A stretch of DNA of 64,000 bases, from the NCBI RefSeq assembly GCF_001679005.1, contig NZ_LXTW01000032.1, positions 310,001-374,000 on the forward strand, written 5' to 3'. Both the position numbers and the translations under genes were made by a program. Below are positions 43,947 through 51,500 of the stretch, one piece after another. The notes beneath the pieces were generated by a model. The model was given only the letters and a program-made list of their open reading frames with translations. It was not told the origin of the DNA and did not search any database. Origin of the DNA: Moraxella nonliquefaciens (lineage in GTDB: Bacteria; Pseudomonadota; Gammaproteobacteria; Pseudomonadales; Moraxellaceae). Each line of letters begins with the position of its first letter. The stretch's first letter is position 1.

Positions 43947-45122
43947 TTATTCATTGTGTTTTGAAGAGAGCACCACCACTTTTGGTCTGCTTTTTGCTTT
44001 ATAAGCATCATAATCGGCATAAGGGTCTGTTTTCATGTCATTTTCGTTTTGGTCAAGCACTTTAATGGAATAGTCTTGTAAGATAAATTTCACATACACC
44101 ACCTGTACCCACACAATCACCACCACCATAAGCGGTGTTGCCATTGCAATGCCAAGCACGCCTGTGAGTGTCCCCATGATGACCTGAGAGAGCAGTAAAG
44201 CCACAGGAGGCAAGTCAATGAGTCGCTGTTGTACCATTGGGGCGACCACATAACTTTCTAACTGCTGAACCACCACAATCATAATCAGCGTCCACAGCAA
44301 CAAATCAGGTGAGACAATCAGCACAAGAAGCAAAATTGGCACCGCTGACAACCAAGGGCCAATCACAGGCACAAAATCCAAAACAAACGCAATCACCCCC
44401 ATGGCCAATGCAAAAGGAATCTCCATAAACCACAACGCCACTCCTGTCGCCACACCGACAAATGCCATCACCACAAACTGACCGATTAGCCATTGTTCTA
44501 TCGCCCCACAACTGCGTTTTAATAAGTACTCACCCTTATCCCGATGCGGTTTTGGCACAAGGGCAATGACACTTTTGGTATATACATTTGGCGATAATGC
44601 CAAAAACAGTCCCACCACCAAAATCACAAAAAATGTCCCCACGCTACTTAGCACACCTCCAAAAAAGGCAGGCAAGCCACCGACAATGTTGTCTTGAAAT
44701 TTACTAAGAAATGCCTTAGGGTCTTGTTTAAATTCTATCGCCCACGCATTTTGGGTCAGCCATTCATAGACGATGGGATAATTTTTGGCATACTCTTGTA
44801 TGACGTCAAGCGACTTGGGAGCAAGCTCCTTTATATCGTGAAATTGGGCGATAAGCTCTGAACCAAACATCGCCAAAAATCCCGCCTCCACCGCTAAGAC
44901 TGCCATCGTTACCATACCAATTTGCACACTGTGTGGCAATTTGGCAAAGTAGTCGCCCACTTTGGGGATTTGGCGGGTAAGCCGTGCCAAACTTAGCAAA
45001 AACACCGCTGCCAAAATGGACGCAAAAACCATCAACCATACCTGTATCAGGTAATAAAAACTTAGCAAAAATAGGACAAGGGCGACAAAAAAGATTATGG
45101 CGGATTTGTAAGATGTGGTCAT
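43947..45122 (-). CDS. AI-2E family transporter (PerM-like)
   Basis: The 391-residue membrane protein has about eight transmembrane helices with the AI-2E family layout. There is an N-terminal pair, a long periplasmic-like loop, and the conserved GVATGVALWFMEIPFALAMGVIAFVLDFVPVIGPWLSAVP block. The family includes proton-coupled exporters of unknown or varied substrates, and the autoinducer-2 link is often over-interpreted. The C-terminal 40 residues are polar and basic. It lies alone, divergent from ilvD. Confidence 0.88.
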   Translation of the reverse strand: MTTSYKSAIIFFVALVLFLLSFYYLIQVWLMVFASILAAVFLLSLARLTRQIPKVGDYFAKLPHSVQIGMVTMAVLAVEAGFLAMFGSELIAQFHDIKELAPKSLDVIQEYAKNYPIVYEWLTQNAWAIEFKQDPKAFLSKFQDNIVGGLPAFFGGVLSSVGTFFVILVVGLFLALSPNVYTKSVIALVPKPHRDKGEYLLKRSCGAIEQWLIGQFVVMAFVGVATGVALWFMEIPFALAMGVIAFVLDFVPVIGPWLSAVPILLLVLIVSPDLLLWTLIMIVVVQQLESYVVAPMVQQRLIDLPPVALLLSQVIMGTLTGVLGIAMATPLMVVVIVWVQVVYVKFILQDYSIKVLDQNENDMKTDPYADYDAYKAKSRPKVVVLSSKHNE

Positions 45123-45308
45123 GATGGATACTTAGACGATAAATGGGCAACAAATTAATTTGGTGAATTTTGAGAAAATAAAGATGCAAATGTAGCCTAA
45201 AATGTCAAATTTGGCAAGTGATTTGTAGCGACGTTATTTTTAATAATTAAAAGTTTTTAAATTGATAAAAATTATAAATAAAATTTGTCAAATATCATTC
45301 ACAAAAAG

Positions 45309-45317
45309 TGTTAAAAT
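45309..45317 (+). promoter_or_regulatory. Extended -10 box for ilvD
   Basis: TGTTAAAAT fits TGn plus a TAAAAT hexamer, 63 bases before the ATG. The following leader contains near-repeats TAGTCAAAAG and TAGCCAAAAG. I see no leader-peptide attenuator rich in Ile/Val/Leu codons. The rest of the 258-base gap to the PerM-like gene shows no ORF. Confidence 0.45.
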
Positions 45318-45380
45318 AAGTCAATTTATTTGTAGTCAAAAGTTTTGTAGCCAAAAGCCACATCTTTATCAGGAACAGTT

Positions 45381-47279
45381 ATGCCACAATACCGCTCAAA
45401 AACTTCCACATCAGGTCGCAACATGGCAGGAGCCAGAGCCCTATGGCGTGCCACAGGTATGACAGATGAGGATTTTAATAAGCCCATCATCGCCATCGCC
45501 AATTCATTCACTCAATTCGTCCCTGGACATGTTCACCTAAAAGATATGGGACAGCTTGTTGCCCGTGAGATTGAAAAGGCAGGAGGTGTTGCCAAAGAGT
45601 TTAATACCATTGCTGTTGATGATGGCATTGCCATGGGGCATGGTGGCATGCTATATAGCTTACCAAGCCGTGATTTGATTGCTGACAGTGTGGAGTATAT
45701 GGTAAATGCCCATTGTGCTGACGCTTTGGTGTGCATCTCAAACTGCGACAAAATCACCCCCGGCATGCTCATGGCTGCCTTACGCCTAAACATTCCTGTG
45801 GTCTTTGTCTCAGGCGGCCCCATGGAGGCAGGCAAGGTACTGGCAAGCGAGGTACACGATGGGCATATGACACATGAAACCATCGACGACGACGATGGTC
45901 GCAAGGTACGTAAACTTGATTTGGTAGATGCCATGATTGACGCTGCTGATGACCTAATCAGCGATGATGATGTGGCAAATGTAGAGCGTTCTGCTTGCCC
46001 AACCTGTGGCTCTTGCTCGGGTATGTTTACCGCCAATTCCATGAATTGCCTAACCGAAGCTTTGGGTTTGTCATTGCCTGCCAACGGTTCTCTTCTTGCC
46101 ACACATGCCAAGCGTAGAGAACTGTTTTTGCAGGCAGGGCGACTGATTGTAGAGCTTGCCAAACGCCATTATGAACAAGATGATGATAATGTTTTGCCAC
46201 GTTCTATTGCAACCAAAGACGCATTTTTAAATGCCATGAGTCTTGATATTGCCATGGGTGGTAGCACAAATACCATTTTACACCTATTAGCAGCAGCAAA
46301 TGAAGCAGGCGTGGACTTTAAAATGGCAGACATTGACCGCCTATCTCGCCGAGTACCTTGTCTGTCCAAAGTTGCCCCTGCCACACAAAAATATCACATG
46401 GAAGATGTGCACCGTGCTGGGGGCGTCATGGGGATTTTGGCGGAGCTTGACAGAGCAGGACTGCTTTACACCAACATACCAACCGTTCACAGTCCAACCT
46501 TAGCGGACGCTCTTGCCAGATGGGACGTGATGAACCCTGACAACCAAACTGCCCGAGAATTGTATATCGCTGCTCCTGCTGGTGTACGTACCACGCAAGC
46601 ATTTAGCCAAAATAAAGTCTGGGGCAATCTTGACCTAAACCGTGAATCAGGCTGTATTCGTAGCAAAGAATTTGCATACAGTCAAGACGGTGGGCTTGCC
46701 GTACTTTTTGGCAATATTGCCGAACGTGGCTGTGTGGTTAAGACCGCAGGCGTGGACGAGAGCATTTTGACCTTTACAGGACGTGCCCGAGTCTTTGAAA
46801 GTCAAGACAGTGCCGTAGAGGCCATTCTTACTGATAAAATCGTGGCAGGAGATATTGTCATCATCCGCTATGAGGGCCCAAAAGGCGGACCTGGCATGCA
46901 AGAGATGCTCTACCCTACCAGTTACCTAAAATCAAAAGGCTTGGGTAAGGCGTGTGCATTATTGACCGATGGGCGTTTTTCAGGGGGTACATCGGGCTTA
47001 TCCATTGGGCATGCCAGCCCAGAGGCAGCCGAAGGTGGTGCCATTGGCTTGATAGAAGAATTTGACGTCATCAACATTAACATTCCAAACCGTACCATCA
47101 ATCTCAATGTGTCAGGCGATGAGCTTATCCGTCGCCGTGAAGCGATGAATGCCAAAGGCAAACAGGCATGGAAACCGACAAATCGCATTCGCCATGTCTC
47201 CCAAGCCTTACGAGCCTATGCTGCCATGGCAACCAGTGCTGATACAGGGGCGGTGCGAGATGTGAGTCAAGTAGAATAA
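45381..47279 (+). CDS. ilvD: Dihydroxy-acid dehydratase
   Basis: The 632-residue Fe-S enzyme makes the 2-oxo acids for isoleucine and valine. Cluster cysteines lie in CISNCDKITPGM (Cys122) and PTCGSCSGMF. GGSTNTILHLLA, AERGCVVKTAG, GPKGGPGM and TDGRFSGGTSGLSIGH are all intact. AGGA precedes the ATG. It stands alone, without ilvBNC. Immediately downstream begins the AT-rich accessory segment. Confidence 0.98.
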   Translation: MPQYRSKTSTSGRNMAGARALWRATGMTDEDFNKPIIAIANSFTQFVPGHVHLKDMGQLVAREIEKAGGVAKEFNTIAVDDGIAMGHGGMLYSLPSRDLIADSVEYMVNAHCADALVCISNCDKITPGMLMAALRLNIPVVFVSGGPMEAGKVLASEVHDGHMTHETIDDDDGRKVRKLDLVDAMIDAADDLISDDDVANVERSACPTCGSCSGMFTANSMNCLTEALGLSLPANGSLLATHAKRRELFLQAGRLIVELAKRHYEQDDDNVLPRSIATKDAFLNAMSLDIAMGGSTNTILHLLAAANEAGVDFKMADIDRLSRRVPCLSKVAPATQKYHMEDVHRAGGVMGILAELDRAGLLYTNIPTVHSPTLADALARWDVMNPDNQTARELYIAAPAGVRTTQAFSQNKVWGNLDLNRESGCIRSKEFAYSQDGGLAVLFGNIAERGCVVKTAGVDESILTFTGRARVFESQDSAVEAILTDKIVAGDIVIIRYEGPKGGPGMQEMLYPTSYLKSKGLGKACALLTDGRFSGGTSGLSIGHASPEAAEGGAIGLIEEFDVININIPNRTINLNVSGDELIRRREAMNAKGKQAWKPTNRIRHVSQALRAYAAMATSADTGAVRDVSQVE

Positions 47280-47342
47280 TTGGTGATAAAGTGGTAGAAT
47301 AAGGGAGCGAGTAATCGTTCCTTTATTTTTTTGGAGAAAATT

Positions 47343-47917
47343 ATGCCAAGATTTGATGATGAACAGGAACTTTTAGAAAAACTGCGTGATGATGCTGGCA
47401 AAATGAAACTTTGGACAGAATACACGCCCAATGGACTTGAAAATACTCGTTATGAAATTATCAATGGTATGGTAATTTTAACGCTACATTATGGAAGAAT
47501 TAATTCTAAAATTACAGGAAATTTAATTAATTTATACAGAAAATCATCTGACGACCATTTATTTTTACAATATTTTGATGTAAAAATTGACGATGATAAT
47601 ATTTATTTACCAAAAGCAATTCTTGAAAAAAGACAAACCGTTAATAGTGATAAGCCTTGTTCCACAGAGCCAATCATTATTTTTGAATTTTAACCCATAA
47701 AAACAAACACCTATTAAACGACAAATTTGAACATTATCAAACCCTAGAAACTTTACAAGAATATGTGGTGGTGGATTTAAATAATCCGCAAATTTTTATT
47801 TATCGCAAAAATAATAATTGGCAAGCCGAATATTTAAATATTGATGATGACTTATATTTAAAAAGCGTGGATTATTCGGTAAAAGTGGCGGATATTTATG
47901 ATGATATTGAATTTTAA
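47343..47917 (+). pseudogene. Uma2 family (PD-(D/E)XK-like, DUF820) gene broken by a single-base frameshift
   Basis: The ATG at 47343 has a good GGAG six bases upstream. The first frame (MPRFDDEQELLEKL to TEPIIIFEF) stops at 47693. The Uma2 protein continues in another frame from about 47687: ILTHKNKHLLNDKFEHYQ, LQEYVVVDL, IYRKNNNWQ, ending at 47917. Adding one A near 47685-47687 restores a continuous 191-residue Uma2 protein. In addition the usual catalytic Asp after the YLP/YIP strand is replaced (LPKA). Uma2 genes are mobile, nuclease-fold genes common in cyanobacteria and scattered elsewhere. Base composition is much more AT-rich than the neighbours. Confidence 0.8.
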
Positions 47918-47975
47918 TAACATTAAATATCGGTATTAAAAACGGTGCGTAATACACACCTTACTTTCTAAAACA

Positions 47976-48324
47976 ATGAAAAAATTTATCCACGCCATTT
48001 TATCCTTAATAAAAAACCATCGGCATCGTTTGCCTTTGGTGTTTATTAACCGCCCTTATTGCAATCAGCCTTAGTAAATTAGAAAAAGAACATTACACCC
48101 CCACCGATACGCCCAATGAAAGGTTTATGGTGGGTGGACAGCATTGGCAAGATTTTGTGGATAATCCCCAAGAATTACAAACCAATCCGTATGGCGATTG
48201 TATGGATAGGTGTTTAAAAATTTTGGAAAATGGCAATTATCAATACATCAATGAAGGATTACAAACCGAATATTCAGAATATCAAATTAAAGATAATACC
48301 GTTATTCCCGTGTCATTTGAATAA
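47976..48324 (+). pseudogene. Small membrane-anchored protein gene with an A-tract frameshift
   Basis: An ATG at 47976 opens MKKFIHAILSLIK in one frame. The likely continuation TIGIVCLWCLLTALIAISLS, KLEKEHYTPTDTPNE, ending in NTVIPVSFE, is in another frame that stops at 48324. The switch falls at the A tract in ATAAAAAACC (about 48009-48018); removing one A joins them into a single-pass membrane protein of about 115 residues. No family is recognised. Only the second half is long enough to be seen as a plain ORF, from 48127. It may be a decayed gene or a sequencing indel. Confidence 0.5.
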
Positions 48325-48351
48325 TATAATTTTGGGCATTTTGTCATTGCA

Positions 48352-48519
48352 ATGTTTTTGGCATTTTTAATGCTATCCTTTTTAAAATACCTACACGCCA
48401 TTTATAAAATCAGAAAAGATAAAAATTCTTTAATCGCTTATCATAAAAAATTGGGCAAAGAATTGCTTATTTTTATGGGGATTATTGGGATTGGGTGGGG
48501 TCTGATATTAACAAGATAA
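48352..48519 (+). CDS. Tiny hypothetical membrane protein
   Basis: This 55-codon ORF encodes two hydrophobic segments (MFLAFLMLSFLKYL and ELLIFMGIIGIGWGLIL) separated by a basic, polar stretch (YKIRKDKNSLIAYHKK). It is in the same frame as, and 28 bases after, the broken gene at 47976-48324, so it may be a further remnant of the same locus. There is no clear ribosome site. Codon use is AT-rich like the rest of the segment. Confidence 0.35.
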   Translation: MFLAFLMLSFLKYLHAIYKIRKDKNSLIAYHKKLGKELLIFMGIIGIGWGLILTR

Positions 48520-48553
48520 AAATCACACCACCCAAACCCAGCCATTTTTAATA

Positions 48554-49339
48554 TCAAAACCCATTCTTTAATTCACGCAGTGCTGAAAATACCGATAATT
48601 CATCATCATCCTTTAAAGGATAGATTTGCTTGATGTTATTTATCATCTCTTTACTGTCAGTCTGCAAAAATACATTAATCAGCCTTTCTTGCTTTAACGA
48701 AGTTGGCAAAGATGCCTTGTTCTTTTTTAAGGCATCATCTACATTTTGTTTATGTGCTAATATCTGTTTTTTTGTCATCTCATCGCATACTGACAAGCCA
48801 AAGTTGAGATTGGACAGCGTATATTCATGCGTAGGATAAAAGAGCGTGTCATCGGGCAGAGCATCAAACCGCTCCATGCTGGCAAAGAGTTCATCAATCG
48901 TCCCTGTAAACACACGTCCACAACCACCACTAAATAGCGTATCGCCACAAAAAACATGAGTTTTATCATCCATATCACAAAGATAGGACAAATGCGTGTC
49001 AGTATGCCCTGCTGTTCTCCACACACAAAATCTCAAACCCAATATATCAAATTCATCATTTTCATCACACACCACATCAGGGTTCATACCAATGGGATTA
49101 AGGTGCAATCGGTGAGCATAGATTTTGGCATTAGGATGGGCAGATTTTGCATTTGCCACACCACCGATATGGTCATCATGATGATGGGTGATTAAAATGG
49201 CAGACAGATTAAGATTGTGCTGACCCAGATAGTCAAGCACGGGCTTATCATCGCCAATATCCACAGCAATGGCGTTGTTGTCCTTGATGATTAGCCAAAC
49301 ATAATTATCATCTAAAATAGGTATGGGAATGATGTTCAT
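48554..49339 (-). CDS. gloB: Hydroxyacylglutathione hydrolase (glyoxalase II)
   Basis: The ATG at 49339, with GGAGG seven bases upstream, gives 261 residues; the longer frame from 49378 is rejected. The metallo-beta-lactamase fold shows THHHDDHIGG for the binuclear metal site, TAGHTDTHLSY, FCGDTLFSGGCGR, and the C-terminal glutathione-binding HEYTLSNL. It hydrolyses S-lactoylglutathione from methylglyoxal detoxification. It lies downstream of serC on the same strand, with a 77-base gap that can form a stem (49378-49403) just before the ribosome site. Confidence 0.95.
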   Translation of the reverse strand: MNIIPIPILDDNYVWLIIKDNNAIAVDIGDDKPVLDYLGQHNLNLSAILITHHHDDHIGGVANAKSAHPNAKIYAHRLHLNPIGMNPDVVCDENDEFDILGLRFCVWRTAGHTDTHLSYLCDMDDKTHVFCGDTLFSGGCGRVFTGTIDELFASMERFDALPDDTLFYPTHEYTLSNLNFGLSVCDEMTKKQILAHKQNVDDALKKNKASLPTSLKQERLINVFLQTDSKEMINNIKQIYPLKDDDELSVFSALRELKNGF

Positions 49340-49416
49340 CAATGCCTCCAAAAATAAAATCAACTGGTCGGTCATCACATAAGAGCAAATACTCGCCCTT
49401 ATGTTGGCTTATCAAA

Positions 49417-50499
49417 TCAAGCATACGTTTTTTCAAATTCTCTCATAAAATCTACCAACGCCTGCACCTGCTCATGGCTAACAGCGTTATAAATGCTCGC
49501 TCGCATGCCACCAACTGCACGATGACCTTTTAAATTAAGCAATCCTGTATTTTTGGACTTTTCCAAAAAAACCTTGTCAAGCTCAGCATCAGCAAGCGTA
49601 AAGGGCACATTCATGATGGAGCGATGGCGTGGATTGACAGCGTTATGATAAAACCCAGAATCATCAATGACTTGATACAACAGTTCGGCTTTGGCTCGGT
49701 TGGTTTTTGCAATGCTTTTTACACCACCATTTGCCAGCAGCCACTCAAATACAAGCCCTGACAGGTACCAAGCAAAGGTAGATGGGGTGTTAAGCATGCT
49801 GTCGCTGTCTGACTGAGTTTTATAATTTAAAATACCAGGACACCACGCACTTGCCTGCTCCATCAAGTCTTTACGGACGATGACCAAAGTGAGACCAGCA
49901 GGCCCAATGTTCTTTTGAGCCCCTGCATAAATCAGCCCAAAATCACTCACGTTAATAGGTTCAGACAAAATACAAGACGACATATCCGCCACGATGGGAG
50001 CATTGACTTTTGGCACATCAAAAATCTGTACGCCATGAATGGTTTCATTAGGACAATAGTGAAAATAAGAGGCACTCTCTGACAGTTGCCACGTGTCAAG
50101 CGTGGGAACATCTTTACCATCCCCTTGTGCGACCAGATTAATCCTGCCTAAGCCCAATGCTTCATAACGTTTGGCTTCTTTGTAGGCTTTTTGTGACCAT
50201 GTGCCAGTGTTTAGGTAGTCGGCAGTTTTGCCATTTAGTAAGTTCAAGACAACGGCAGAAAATTGCAATGATGCACCGCCTTGCAAAAACAGCACGGCAT
50301 AATCGTCTGAGATGCCCATAAGCGTGCGTAAATCCTGCTCGGCTTTGTCAGCAATCTCAATATAATCGGCACTGCGGTGGCTAATCTCCATGATGGAGAC
50401 GCCTTTGCCACGCCAGTCCAACAGTTCGGCTTGGGCTTTTTGTAGGACTTCGGTGGGCATGGTGGCAGGGCCGGCACAAAAATTGGCAAGACGGTTCAT
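49417..50499 (-). CDS. serC: Phosphoserine aminotransferase
   Basis: The 360-residue PLP enzyme acts in serine synthesis and pyridoxal phosphate synthesis. The N-terminal NFCAGPATMPTEVLQ, LFLQGGASLQF, ADMSSCILS and the PLP lysine in YAGAQKNIGPAG (Lys196) are intact. The C-terminal GHRAVGGMRASIYNA substrate-binding block is present. The length is standard. The HolD-like gene ends 88 bases upstream on the same strand. Confidence 0.97.
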   Translation of the reverse strand: MNRLANFCAGPATMPTEVLQKAQAELLDWRGKGVSIMEISHRSADYIEIADKAEQDLRTLMGISDDYAVLFLQGGASLQFSAVVLNLLNGKTADYLNTGTWSQKAYKEAKRYEALGLGRINLVAQGDGKDVPTLDTWQLSESASYFHYCPNETIHGVQIFDVPKVNAPIVADMSSCILSEPINVSDFGLIYAGAQKNIGPAGLTLVIVRKDLMEQASAWCPGILNYKTQSDSDSMLNTPSTFAWYLSGLVFEWLLANGGVKSIAKTNRAKAELLYQVIDDSGFYHNAVNPRHRSIMNVPFTLADAELDKVFLEKSKNTGLLNLKGHRAVGGMRASIYNAVSHEQVQALVDFMREFEKTYA

Positions 50500-50587
50500 G
50501 ACTATCCTTTAAACTTTAAACATGAAAAACGATAAAATAAAAGCATTGTAACAGATTTTTGGGGAAATTTTAACAATTGTGAACATA

Positions 50588-51445
50588 TTAACCAACAACC
50601 GTTTGCCAAAACTGTTTTTTTAGGGCAGGATTCATCATCATCTGATGGATATTTGGCAAAGATTGTGTCGTTTGGGTGATGATGGCTGTGGGCATGTCTG
50701 TCAAGAACGCCACTTGTACCGCTTGATGCTGACCAGCAGAGACACAAAGTCCGATGACAAAGCCGTCAAAAGTATATTGGGCAGGGTTTAGACCCACATC
50801 CGAACGAAATTCATTTTTAATAAGTGGATAAGTAATCTCACGATAAAAGGTGGTAATAGGCTGATGATTGGCTTGGTTACTTAGGGCATTTTTGAGCGAC
50901 TGCCAAAGCGACTGCTCATCACGGTTCATCATCAATACATCAACAATCAACACCCACTGCCCAAAACGCACCCCTTGCAAGGCAAAACGAACATCAAGAT
51001 GAGCAGGCAAGGCGGATTTTGATGTCTCTGACTGTCTTTGTGGCTTGGTTGTGGCTTGGGGTGCTTGCTTACTAATTTCTACAACAGATGAGGCTTGGGG
51101 TTTGGATGGCAACTTGACATTTTGGGCAACGCTTGATGAAACACCCAGCTTGGTATGTTGCTTGGTGGACGGCTTAGGTAACTTAGGTAACTTAGGTAAC
51201 TTAGATAATTTAGGCAACTTAGGTGATGACGCAGGCGGTGATGATGCAGGCGATTTATTGGGCAATAAATGATTCAAACGTGGATTAGATTGCAAGCGAT
51301 CATAAGTAGGTGGTAAGCTTACAATATCTGCATCTGCCCCATCCTGCTCTATTGGATGTTTTTTTGTCCATAGGGGTATGCCCGCCAATGCTAGGATGTG
51401 GCGATTTTGGGCAATCTTTGGTGGACAGTTGTATGGGGAATTCAT
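50588..51445 (-). CDS. Candidate DNA polymerase III psi subunit (HolD-like), low-complexity insert
   Basis: The 285-residue protein resembles psi at both ends. An N-terminal segment RHILALAGIPLW (15-26) matches the chi-binding start of HolD (LQQLGITQW type). A C-terminal LPNIHQMMMNPALKKQFWQ has the same shape as HolD's closing NPxxRxxLWQ. Between them lies a disordered Pro/Lys/Ser-rich stretch with KLPKLP repeats (about 75-92) encoded by a 9-bp tandem repeat, then a globular domain at 150-270. Psi links chi and the clamp loader. The match is by eye only; no rimI, the usual E. coli neighbour, is adjacent. Otherwise hypothetical. Confidence 0.45.
   Translation of the reverse strand: MNSPYNCPPKIAQNRHILALAGIPLWTKKHPIEQDGADADIVSLPPTYDRLQSNPRLNHLLPNKSPASSPPASSPKLPKLSKLPKLPKLPKPSTKQHTKLGVSSSVAQNVKLPSKPQASSVVEISKQAPQATTKPQRQSETSKSALPAHLDVRFALQGVRFGQWVLIVDVLMMNRDEQSLWQSLKNALSNQANHQPITTFYREITYPLIKNEFRSDVGLNPAQYTFDGFVIGLCVSAGQHQAVQVAFLTDMPTAIITQTTQSLPNIHQMMMNPALKKQFWQTVVG
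51174..51227. repeat. 9-bp in-frame tandem repeat, six units
   Basis: TTAGGTAAC occurs three times perfectly, then TTAGATAAT, TTAGGCAAC and TTAGGTGAT. It encodes the Lys-Leu-Pro tripeptide repeat of the HolD-like protein. Expansion or contraction would keep the frame and change only linker length. Confidence 0.88.
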
Positions 51446-51500
51446 GTTATGTAGAACATTTTACCAAGGCAATTTTATGAGTTAATTTAAATAAAATAAA

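Noticed and set aside
49378..49403. Stem CATAAG...CTTATG between serC and gloB as a terminator
   Set aside because: There is no T run after the stem in the direction of serC transcription, so it is mentioned only as a leader structure of gloB.
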